NCBI GenBank assembly: GCA_016787895.1
Contig: JAEUTN010000017.1
Location: forward strand, 1 to 64,000
Origin: Bacteroidia bacterium
GTDB lineage: Bacteria > Bacteroidota > Bacteroidia > B-17B0 > Aurantibacillaceae
Reading direction: 5' to 3'
DNA length: 64,000 nt
Under the pieces are notes generated by a model. That model was not told the origin of the DNA, did not search any database, and saw nothing but the letters and a program-made list of their open reading frames with translations. The position numbers were made by a program, and so were the translations under genes. Below, piece after piece: positions 53,382 through 61,297 of this stretch (position 1 is its first letter; each line of letters starts with the position of its first letter).

Positions 53382-54920
53382 TTAATGTAGTTCGTGCAGA
53401 TCGGCCTTGGTTTTGGGCCTGTTATTGTATTGCCAGTTAAAGCCTTTCAATCTGGCGTTTGGAACGTCAATTTCTTTTAAGGGTTTAAGGCTGCCGGCTG
53501 TTCTGGGTTTCAAGCTTACCCGTTCCACCTCGTTGTTTTTGAACCAAAGCACCGCTTCATTGCAATTGGTGTTGTTAAGGCCCATGTATTTGTTGTTATT
53601 CTTTGGAAAATACAACACCTCCACGTTTCCATTTACCGTGACTTTTCGAATGGTATCCTGGCTTAGCACTCCGGTAATGGTTTTTCCCGACAGTTGATTG
53701 TATTTATCTGTTCTCATAGAATCCACCTGTTGTAATAGCAAGGCCTGGCCCTCGAGCCGAAAACCCAGAACCGACTTTTTGCCTACAGTGGCGTTCATGC
53801 TTTTGGCGCTGGCCTGTGCGAATTTACTCCATAACACCGGAGCGTAAAAAAAGTGCAGAAGCGAATCCGTGGTGGTATAAGCGGCTGAATCGGCTTTGGC
53901 CTGAATTTGACTGTGCAGCAAACGAACGTGGCGATAGGCCAGTACCAGGTTGTTCACGCTGTCAAGGTCTTTCTGATAAAGTCTTTCAGCTGCTAAAAAC
54001 AAGGTGTCTTTCTCCAGGATACGCGCATAGATGGCTTTTCCACTGACCCAGGCCTCATGGCTCTTTTCGCGGTATTCAGCCAGATCCCCAAACAGGATGG
54101 ATTTCTCCGCCGTATCAATCATGGTCACATTCTGGAATGCTTTTCCTGTTTTGTTTAAACGGTCGTACACCAAACTGTCGCCCCGTAATTTTTGTTGAGA
54201 GGTCACCAGCACGGCGTTTTTACTGAACCGAGAAATTTCCTTATTGGTATCGTACCATCCATTTTCGCAATAGATATAGTCGCTTTTGGCAAGAATAATG
54301 CTTGGACCCAGAAAATACACCGTTTTGTTGCTGATGCGGTACTTTAGGGTATCGCTGTTCATGGTATAATCAGGATTCGTCAGTTTTACATCCAGATTAA
54401 AACAGGCTTCTTTACTGGCTGAATAATAATGCCCATGCTGACTGGTAAGGGTGTTTTTTTGGTTAACGATGGTTCCACCACTGTAATAGGAGGCAACCGA
54501 ACGCCCAAGATCAAAATACATGGAAGGTGTAGTGAGTACCATGTCTTTTTCAACGCATTTGACATTGTTTTGAAGTGTGGCCATTTTGTTTTTGCCATCG
54601 TAAAGCAGTCTGTCGGCGGTAACCCGTATGCTGTCGCCTTGCGTGATGAGGATGTGCCCGCTGGCTTGCATGCGGTTTTCTTTTTCGTAGATATAAGCCG
54701 TATCGCAATAAAGCAAAGCCCCTTCATGCTCACAAATAACATTTCCCCTTAAAATGCGGGCATTGGTTTTAAATTCATCGTAACTCAAACTTTCGGCCTG
54801 CTTAATTCGAATAAGAGCCGGCTTTTTGGAGTTGTCTGTTGTTTTTTGCGCAAAAAGAGATGCGTTTGAGAACAGCCATACAACAAGGCCAGGGAGAATA
54901 TGCTTGAGGACTCTATACAT
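53382..54920 (-). CDS. OstA-like protein (LptA/OstA family)
   Basis: The 512-residue protein begins at ATG 54920 with a signal peptide (MYRVLKHILPGLVVWL...SLFAQ); the frame is open 15 codons further up inside the GT2 gene, but that start is not favoured. The mature part holds repeated OstA beta strands: AESLSYDEFKTNARILRGNV, CDTAYIYEKENRMQASGHI, DRLLYDGKNKMATLQNNV, typical of LptA-type beta-jellyroll bridges that carry lipopolysaccharide across the periplasm. It is much longer than E. coli LptA. It is the last gene of an operon that starts with an LptF/LptG permease. Confidence 0.9.
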   Translation of the reverse strand: MYRVLKHILPGLVVWLFSNASLFAQKTTDNSKKPALIRIKQAESLSYDEFKTNARILRGNVICEHEGALLYCDTAYIYEKENRMQASGHILITQGDSIRVTADRLLYDGKNKMATLQNNVKCVEKDMVLTTPSMYFDLGRSVASYYSGGTIVNQKNTLTSQHGHYYSASKEACFNLDVKLTNPDYTMNSDTLKYRISNKTVYFLGPSIILAKSDYIYCENGWYDTNKEISRFSKNAVLVTSQQKLRGDSLVYDRLNKTGKAFQNVTMIDTAEKSILFGDLAEYREKSHEAWVSGKAIYARILEKDTLFLAAERLYQKDLDSVNNLVLAYRHVRLLHSQIQAKADSAAYTTTDSLLHFFYAPVLWSKFAQASAKSMNATVGKKSVLGFRLEGQALLLQQVDSMRTDKYNQLSGKTITGVLSQDTIRKVTVNGNVEVLYFPKNNNKYMGLNNTNCNEAVLWFKNNEVERVSLKPRTAGSLKPLKEIDVPNARLKGFNWQYNNRPKTKADLHELH

Positions 54921-56079
54921 TTCTTTCAACCGGTTGCCAGACACTGCTTTTAATACCCCTGACATAATTGAAGAAACCCTGAAGCAGGGCCATATTCATG
55001 AGGTAAAAATGGCTGGCAAATTTCAATACCGGGTTTTTAAATTCAAGCAGCTTATCGAGCCATGGAAGCAGGAGACCGAGCATCTGAAGGCCAAACAGGA
55101 CCATAAAAAACAGAGAATGTAAGGAAAGAAAATACGAAGCCACTGCGGCAATGAGAATCAAAAAAGGCGTGAGCCAGCGCAGTACCTTGTGCGACCAAAA
55201 CACAAAGGTTTTGGCTTTCCATATGGGCCAAAGGTTATTTCTGAAATGAAAAAGGTTTTGAAAATTACCGGATGAGATGCGCACCTTGCGGCGGTATTCA
55301 CCGGCAGCATCACTGTTCACGTCCTCAGTGCATTCGGCGGTTGGACTAAACATGGCAAATTTATGGCTGTTCAGAACCTTGAGAGTAATAAAAAAATCAT
55401 CCACTATAAAATGAGCAGGAACCGGCACAAAGAGGTCCTTCCTAAGTGCATAACAACCTCCTTCGGCACCCATGATGAGCTGGAAGGCCTTGCTTTCAGC
55501 TGATTTGATAAGGTTTTCAAAGCTGAGGTATTTTTTTTCCTGAAAGCTGATGCCTTCGTTGTTCTTGGACTCCTTAATGATATTAGCAGCCACCAGGCCC
55601 ACCCGCTCATCTTTAAACCATTTTACCAATTGGTAAAGTGTTTGGTGTTTAAACATCACGTTGGCATCGGTAAGCACTAAAATGCCCTTTCCATGCTCTT
55701 GCACCAGGCGATTCATGATGCCGATCTTCCCTACTCTTCCAGGGAAACGCACCAGCTGCAGGTTGGGGTAACGTCCGCGCAGTTCGTCCACCAGGCGGTC
55801 GGTAGCATCGGTTGAAGCATCCGATCCAACAACGATGTGTATTTTAGAACTGGGGTAAACGGAATTGAAAACCGAATGGATTTTTTGCACAATCACTTTT
55901 TCTTCGTTGTAGGCGGCAATCAGCACCGACAGTTCCGGCAATTCTTCTTCTCTTTCGTATTCCTCCAGTTTTACTCCCTCCTGACGAAAAACAAGCAACA
56001 TAAGCATAGGGTAAACCACATAGGTGTGTACAATCAGGGCTATGCACAACCAGAATATGAACTCCAGAACACTAAGCAT
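54913..56079 (-). CDS. Membrane glycosyltransferase, family 2
   Basis: The 388-residue protein has an N-terminal membrane segment (about 5-30), a GT2 domain with LSVLIAAYNEE, VVGSDASTDATD, the metal-binding TDANV and the EYRRKVRISSG motif resembling QxxRW, and two to three C-terminal hydrophobic segments (about 300-370). It is a processive or membrane-bound sugar transferase of the NodC/BcsA-like type. The product is unknown. It starts within the last 8 bases of the GT4 gene (ATGCTTAG) and overlaps OstA by 8 bases (ATGTATAG). Confidence 0.9.
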   Translation of the reverse strand: MLSVLEFIFWLCIALIVHTYVVYPMLMLLVFRQEGVKLEEYEREEELPELSVLIAAYNEEKVIVQKIHSVFNSVYPSSKIHIVVGSDASTDATDRLVDELRGRYPNLQLVRFPGRVGKIGIMNRLVQEHGKGILVLTDANVMFKHQTLYQLVKWFKDERVGLVAANIIKESKNNEGISFQEKKYLSFENLIKSAESKAFQLIMGAEGGCYALRKDLFVPVPAHFIVDDFFITLKVLNSHKFAMFSPTAECTEDVNSDAAGEYRRKVRISSGNFQNLFHFRNNLWPIWKAKTFVFWSHKVLRWLTPFLILIAAVASYFLSLHSLFFMVLFGLQMLGLLLPWLDKLLEFKNPVLKFASHFYLMNMALLQGFFNYVRGIKSSVWQPVERNV

Positions 56080-57280
56080 TCAACAAGTGAGTATAAAATT
56101 GAGTGAGTGCGGAAACCACTTTTGTATTATCGAATTCCTGTTCGGCGAAGCTCAAAGCCTGAGCCTCCAGATTCATACGCAGAACCGGTTTTTTCAAAAC
56201 ATCAATCACAGCTTTTGAAAAATCTTCGGCATTATCGGCTATTAAAATATTTTTTTGGTGGGTACAGCCAATTCCCTCAGCGCCTATGGATGTGCTCACA
56301 ATCGCTTTTCCATAGGCCATGCCTTCAATGATTTTAATTCGTATGCCACTGCCCGACCAAAGCGGAACCACCATTACTTCGTGTTGTTTGTAAAAGGCGG
56401 CAGCATCGGGTACATTTTCTACCAAAAGTAAATTGGGGGCAATGAGTTTATGAAACGAGGGTGGCATACCTCTGCCGGCAACCACAAATCGGGCATCGGG
56501 TACCGCTTTGTGTATTTTTTCCCAGCAATGGTTTAAAAACCAAAGCACGGCTTCGCTGTTGGGTAACCAATCCATGGAACCAAAATAAAATACGGTTTTT
56601 GGTTTTGGCTGAACCTGTGTTGCCTGGCGGTAGATATCAATATCTACACCTGTAATGCAGGTGGTACTGGGTTTAAAACAACCCAGTTTATGAAGTTCAG
56701 CTTCATCGGTTTTGGTGATGGTAACAATGGCGTCGCAGGATTTAAAAACAGACAGTTCGAATCGTTTCAAACGTTTGTTCTGCAAATTGAAATACATCCT
56801 TTTTAGGAGATTTTTTTCTACCAGGGCGTGGCGGTTCCAGATGTAATGTTCAATGTTATGTGCCCTCAACACGACTTTTGCCTCGCTGTATTTTCGGATG
56901 AGGGGTAGATACACGCCCATAAAAACGCCTTCGAGTTGAATGATATCGAACTTCTTTTTTTTAAGCGTCTCGGTTAATTCGTGTTCAAAGGAGTTGAATT
57001 TGAAACGGGAAACGAAATACGACCGGGTACTGAACAAATTCAGCAAAGCCCCCATGATGCTGGTGTTGGTGTTCCTGTATACCGAACGGTAATGGGATTG
57101 TTTCCGGAAATCCGTTGGCACCGCTTCATCGGGTTTAAAGTGCTTTTTGGTATTGATGCATAGCAGGTGCAATTGAACATTATTGGCAAGAAACCCTCTT
57201 GCCATGTTATAAATGGCAATGCTGCTGCCATCGTTCGCCGGGTAAGGCGCTTTATTGCATATTTGAAGAATGCTAAGCAA
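56072..57280 (-). CDS. Glycosyltransferase, family 4
   Basis: The 402-residue cytoplasmic or peripheral enzyme has two Rossmann domains: ICNKAPYPANDGSSIAI at the start, VVLRAHNIEH in the middle, and a C-terminal donor site with VFYFGSMDWLPNSEAV and VPLWSGSGIRIKIIEGMAYGKAIVS, the GT4 E-x7-E region. The start is TTG at 57280, because no ATG lies upstream in frame and the TTG overlaps the LptF/G stop in the same 8-base geometry (TTGCTTAG) as the next two junctions. It likely adds a sugar to a surface glycan. Confidence 0.9.
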   Translation of the reverse strand: MLSILQICNKAPYPANDGSSIAIYNMARGFLANNVQLHLLCINTKKHFKPDEAVPTDFRKQSHYRSVYRNTNTSIMGALLNLFSTRSYFVSRFKFNSFEHELTETLKKKKFDIIQLEGVFMGVYLPLIRKYSEAKVVLRAHNIEHYIWNRHALVEKNLLKRMYFNLQNKRLKRFELSVFKSCDAIVTITKTDEAELHKLGCFKPSTTCITGVDIDIYRQATQVQPKPKTVFYFGSMDWLPNSEAVLWFLNHCWEKIHKAVPDARFVVAGRGMPPSFHKLIAPNLLLVENVPDAAAFYKQHEVMVVPLWSGSGIRIKIIEGMAYGKAIVSTSIGAEGIGCTHQKNILIADNAEDFSKAVIDVLKKPVLRMNLEAQALSFAEQEFDNTKVVSALTQFYTHLLNA

Positions 57281-58742
57281 GAGTTTTGCGTTTAAATCGT
57301 GTTTTCAACCACTCCGTATAAATGGTTAGATCAAACATCACCGAATCTCTGGCCGCTTTGTAAGTAAGAAAGGCACTTAAGGGAAGAAAGATCAGTGGTG
57401 GACTCCAGAGCGCTTTCCAGGGCTGCATACGCCCTTCAATGGCTAAATTCAAAAATAATTCTGTTAGAATGTAATAGGCCAAAAAAAATATCACTGAGCT
57501 TACAACCGGTAAACCCAGTCCACCTTTCCGAATGATAGCGCCAAGGGGGGCCCCAATAAAAAACAACACTATACAGGCAAAACTCACTACCATTTTTTTA
57601 TGCCATTCGATTTCATAGCGAAGCACATTGTCCTGCTCATTCACAATGCCATGTTCTGAGCTGTCGATATTCCCCAGGGCTATCCGTGAGGTATTTAGCG
57701 CGTTTTGAAGCAGGGAGTTGTATTGCTCCGGGCTGAGTGTCTTGCAAAAATCCTGCACCTTCACCAAAGGATGTGTGGAATTGGTATTGGACATGGCTGC
57801 AGAAGTGCGCGAATAAAAATACGTGGCGGCTTGTTGTTGAAGTCCGCTTACCCTGCGGTGAATAATACGTGCGGTTGAATCGGCAACCGAATCAAGTTGC
57901 CAGATGTTCAGCATTTCTTCATTCCCTTTGAACAATTCCTCGTTGGTGTGTTTGAGTTTAAAATCTTCGAGCGGAATGTTCACCTGCAGGTTTTTGAAAT
58001 TGAGCTGGGTGAGTGTTTTACCAACCCTGTTGCCATAGGGATCATTGGTTTCTTCGTAGCGATTGCCGTCGCGCAATAACAAAATCATTTCAGAAGTATC
58101 AGAGGTGATGGTGATTCTGCCCGAATTGGCGTACAGTTGAGTGGTATTGCCCATGCGGGCGGTGTGGTTGTAAATGTAAATGTCTTTAAGAGAATCCTTA
58201 TTTGCTGATTTTTTTCCCACCCTCAAGCTAAAATTTTCAATACCGTTGTAAAACACCCCTTCTTTGATGTTCACCGTTGGCTTTTTCTGTCGTATGTCGT
58301 AAAGTAAGGTTGTGGACTTAAGATGCACATAGGGCAGCACAAAATTATTGAACAGAAAGGTTAAACCGGCCAGAATCAATATGAGCACAATCAAAGGCCT
58401 CATGATTTTGAACAGGGAAAGTCCGGAAGATTTCATGGCAGCCAGTTCATAATTTTCGGCCAGCTGACCAAAACACATGATGGAGGCCAGCAAAACCGCA
58501 AGGGGTATGCACTGGGGTATGATGGCAATCCAGGCATAGGTAAAGAGTTTTATCAGGTCCATACTCCGTAACCCTTTACCAATCAAATCATCCAGATAGG
58601 TAATGACGATCTGAACGAGAAAAAACAAAAATACGCTGGTGAAAAGGGTGATAAAAAAAGGCGGAAGAAAGGAACGGATTAAGAGGTTATGTAGCCTTTT
58701 GAGGATCACGGTTGAATGGTTAAAAATACGGCTAATTGCCAT
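57273..58742 (-). CDS. LptF/LptG family lipopolysaccharide export permease
   Basis: The 489-residue inner-membrane protein has about six hydrophobic segments: three near the N-terminus (about 25-135), a large periplasmic beta-jellyroll region (about 140-385) and three near the C-terminus (about 390-470). AVLLASIMCFGQLAENYELAAMKSSGLS matches the coupling-helix region of LptF/LptG, and FIGAPLGAIIRKGGLGLPVV is the family's later signature. It works with the LptB ATPase to extract LPS and pass it to the OstA-type bridge. It heads the operon LptF/G-GT4-GT2-OstA. Confidence 0.93.
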   Translation of the reverse strand: MAISRIFNHSTVILKRLHNLLIRSFLPPFFITLFTSVFLFFLVQIVITYLDDLIGKGLRSMDLIKLFTYAWIAIIPQCIPLAVLLASIMCFGQLAENYELAAMKSSGLSLFKIMRPLIVLILILAGLTFLFNNFVLPYVHLKSTTLLYDIRQKKPTVNIKEGVFYNGIENFSLRVGKKSANKDSLKDIYIYNHTARMGNTTQLYANSGRITITSDTSEMILLLRDGNRYEETNDPYGNRVGKTLTQLNFKNLQVNIPLEDFKLKHTNEELFKGNEEMLNIWQLDSVADSTARIIHRRVSGLQQQAATYFYSRTSAAMSNTNSTHPLVKVQDFCKTLSPEQYNSLLQNALNTSRIALGNIDSSEHGIVNEQDNVLRYEIEWHKKMVVSFACIVLFFIGAPLGAIIRKGGLGLPVVSSVIFFLAYYILTELFLNLAIEGRMQPWKALWSPPLIFLPLSAFLTYKAARDSVMFDLTIYTEWLKTRFKRKTLA

Positions 58743-58772
58743 ATTTTAATTTAAGATTTAAGCAAACTTTGT

Positions 58773-58780
58773 TATTTTTG
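58773..58780 (+). promoter_or_regulatory. -7 box of the DPM1-like GT2 gene
   Basis: TATTTTTG matches TAnnTTTG and ends 7 bases before the ATG at 58788, predicting an almost leaderless transcript. It lies in the 45-base divergent gap shared with the LptF/G operon. Confidence 0.55.
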
Positions 58781-58787
58781 TTCACAT

Positions 58788-59537
58788 ATGATCCAAGGAA
58801 AGAAAATAATATGTGTGTTACCGGCGTACAACGCATCACTGACGCTAAAAAAAACCTACGACGAAATCCCTTTTGATATCGTTGACGAAGTGGTGTTGGT
58901 GGATGATGCCAGTAAGGACAACACCGTAGAAGTAGCAAAAAGCATAGGCATTAAACACGTTATCTCTCACGAAAAAAACAAAGGATACGGCGGAAATCAA
59001 AAAACATGTTACGATACGGCTTTAAAATTAAACGGTGATATCGTTATCATGCTTCATCCCGATTACCAATACACACCAAAGCTGATTCAAAGCTTGAGCT
59101 ATCTTATCGCGAATGAACTTTACCCTGTGGCTTTTGGTTCCCGCATTCTGGGCAAAGGCGCCTTAAAGGGAGGTATGCCCATGTACAAATACATTTTCAA
59201 CCGTTTTCTCACGCTTTCTCAGAATATTTTAATCAATCAAAAATTATCGGAATACCATACGGGTTACCGGGCTTTTTCGCGCGAGGTTCTTGAAAAAATC
59301 AATTATCAGGCCAACTCTGATGATTTTGTATTCGACAATCAAATGATTTCGCAAATTTTTTACGCAGGTTTTGATATTGCTGAAGTGACCTGCCCTACCA
59401 AATATTTCCCTGAAGCCAGTTCCATTAATTTCAGAAGAAGCATGAAATACGGTTTGGGTGTATTGGGGGTTTCTTTTACTCATTTTTTCAATAAACTGGG
59501 CTTAATGAAGTCGGAGATCTATAAAACCAAAAAATAA
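58788..59537 (+). CDS. Glycosyltransferase, family 2, DPM1-like
   Basis: The 249-residue cytoplasmic enzyme has the GT2 strand ICVLPAYNASLTLKKTYDEIP, the nucleotide-binding VDDAS at 38-42, the NKGYGGNQKT stretch and the metal site MLHPDYQY (a DxD variant), as in polyprenol phosphate mannosyl- or glucosyltransferases. It lacks the C-terminal membrane segments of some relatives. It probably loads a sugar onto a polyprenol carrier. The next gene starts 6 bases after the stop. Confidence 0.9.
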   Translation: MIQGKKIICVLPAYNASLTLKKTYDEIPFDIVDEVVLVDDASKDNTVEVAKSIGIKHVISHEKNKGYGGNQKTCYDTALKLNGDIVIMLHPDYQYTPKLIQSLSYLIANELYPVAFGSRILGKGALKGGMPMYKYIFNRFLTLSQNILINQKLSEYHTGYRAFSREVLEKINYQANSDDFVFDNQMISQIFYAGFDIAEVTCPTKYFPEASSINFRRSMKYGLGVLGVSFTHFFNKLGLMKSEIYKTKK

Positions 59538-59543
59538 ATTACC

Positions 59544-60215
59544 ATGTCGGTCTATCGGTTTAAAGTGTGTTGGGAAGACAATGAAGATATCTTCAGGGAT
59601 ATCGACATTAAAGCGGCGCATTCCTTCGAAGATCTCCACACCATCATCCAGCAGGCTTTTAAATTTGATGCCAAACACGCCGCTTCTTTTTTTGTGAGCG
59701 ATGATTATTGGAGAAAGGGCCAGGAAATTACCCTGAGAAAAGAAGATCTTCCGCTTGATGAGGAAGAAATCCGCAAAAAGGTGGAACCCAAAAAACTCAT
59801 GTCGGGCACCAAGGTGGCCAAACATGTGGAGCAACCCCACCAGCGTTTTGTTTACGTTTTTGATCCTGAGGTGCAATGGACGTTTTTAATCGAAATGATT
59901 AAGATTGTGGAAGAAAATCCTAAAGCGGCATATCCCTCTATTGTGCGAAGTAACGGCAATGCACCGAAACAATACAAACAAATCAATATGGCCAAAGAGG
60001 AGTTGAGTCCTGATTTGGTTTTGGCTTCGCTGCTCGACGATCCTGATGTGAAGGATGAAGAAATTTTTAAGGAAATTGGCGATGAAGAAGGTGTTGAAGA
60101 AGATGATTTGAAAGCACTTGAAGGGGAAGAAGGAGAGGATGAAGACAGCGAAATGGAAGGTGAAGAAGACAGTGACGGGGATTTTCAGTTCAATGAGGAT
60201 GAAGACGAAAATTAA
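59544..60215 (+). CDS. pRiA4b ORF-3 family protein with acidic tail
   Basis: The 223-residue protein begins VYRFKVCWEDNEDIFRDIDI and continues HSFEDLHTIIQQAFKFD, the pattern of the plasmid pRiA4b ORF-3 family, annotated elsewhere as an IS1096 passenger-type protein. Its function is unknown. The last 60 residues (about 165-223) are dominated by Asp and Glu, which may bind basic proteins or metal. No insertion sequence is present around it. It follows the GT2 gene closely and overlaps the convergent GT4 gene by 4 bases. Confidence 0.82.
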   Translation: MSVYRFKVCWEDNEDIFRDIDIKAAHSFEDLHTIIQQAFKFDAKHAASFFVSDDYWRKGQEITLRKEDLPLDEEEIRKKVEPKKLMSGTKVAKHVEQPHQRFVYVFDPEVQWTFLIEMIKIVEENPKAAYPSIVRSNGNAPKQYKQINMAKEELSPDLVLASLLDDPDVKDEEIFKEIGDEEGVEEDDLKALEGEEGEDEDSEMEGEEDSDGDFQFNEDEDEN

Positions 60216-61285
60216 AGTTTCCCTTCCAGTAATTCATTTATAGCCTTCTCTATTCCTCTCTCGCGGTTTTCAAACTTATAAAGCTCTGATACCCTTTCTC
60301 TGCTGCAGATGCCTTTTTGGTGCAGCTTTTCATCTTTAAGCGCCGTGTTGATCAATTCAAAAAGGAGTTCCTTATTTTTAATTTTCAGGATATAACCACA
60401 CTCCCCCACAATGTCGGGCATGCCTCCCACCTTGGATACAACAGGCACACATTCGCAAAGCATAGCTTCAGAAAGCGCATTGGGAAAACCTTCTGACATG
60501 GATAACTGAACATAAAATTGCTGTTGCGCAAACACTTTCACCAGGTCGGTCCCCCAAATATTGGAAATCAATTTTAGATTTGGTGGTTGGTTTTCCAATT
60601 GCAGACCAGCTCCTCCCACTATGGTAAAATGGGCTTCGGGAAATGCTTTTGCCGTTTCAAGAAACAGGTCGATGCCCTTCAACTGCAGGGTAAATCTGGA
60701 GTTGACATGACCTAGTACAGTGAAAAAGGACGCTTTTTGTTTCTCCACTCCCCCCCTGCTCCAGTAATGGCTGTCATATCCATTGTACACCACCCGGATT
60801 GGTGTTTTAAGCTCCGGAATAAAGTATTTGATGCCTTGTTTTGGAAAATCCTTGTCCTGATAGGTGTAATCGTAAAGCACCAGACTTTGGTGTACGGGGA
60901 GAATGAGAGAACACTTCCTGAAACAGAACCGGGTGAGGCGCGCATTACGGGGATTTGAAAAATTGCCATATCCAATGGAAGGAAAGGATACACAATCGGT
61001 TCCTCCGGCAACGATTATCGAATGTTTGAAGAACATCCTTGAAAAAAGGATTGGCAGCCAGGCATGTAATCCTGCAAACTGACAAACCAGAACCTGCGAA
61101 AAAAGAATGTGACGAACTAAAAAAAAGACCTGGCGGATAAGAATGAAGGCCATTTGTTTCTTTTGATACAAATTGAAATGAAAGGGAATCACTTCAAATT
61201 GCTTTGAAAAAATCAAAATATCCTTCTCAACAAAAGGGGATTCAGCTGTATAAAAATACAGGAGTTTTTTTTTCTTACTTAACAC
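60212..61285 (-). CDS. Glycosyltransferase, family 4
   Basis: The 357-residue protein has an acceptor domain with a basic, partly hydrophobic N-terminal half and a donor domain with VLGHVNSRFTLQLKGIDLFLETAK, FTIVGGAG and QLSMSEGFPNALSEAMLCECVPVVSKVGGMPDIV, the typical GT4 C-terminal motif. The start is GTG at 61285. It lies 12 bases behind the DNRLRE/T9SS gene and may share its transcript. The sugar and acceptor are unknown. Confidence 0.88.
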   Translation of the reverse strand: MLSKKKKLLYFYTAESPFVEKDILIFSKQFEVIPFHFNLYQKKQMAFILIRQVFFLVRHILFSQVLVCQFAGLHAWLPILFSRMFFKHSIIVAGGTDCVSFPSIGYGNFSNPRNARLTRFCFRKCSLILPVHQSLVLYDYTYQDKDFPKQGIKYFIPELKTPIRVVYNGYDSHYWSRGGVEKQKASFFTVLGHVNSRFTLQLKGIDLFLETAKAFPEAHFTIVGGAGLQLENQPPNLKLISNIWGTDLVKVFAQQQFYVQLSMSEGFPNALSEAMLCECVPVVSKVGGMPDIVGECGYILKIKNKELLFELINTALKDEKLHQKGICSRERVSELYKFENRERGIEKAINELLEGKL

Positions 61286-61297
61286 TGTAAGGGTTCA

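Noticed and set aside
59544..60215. Possible insertion sequence, based on the IS1096 passenger family name
   Set aside because: No transposase, terminal inverted repeats or target duplication could be seen around the gene.
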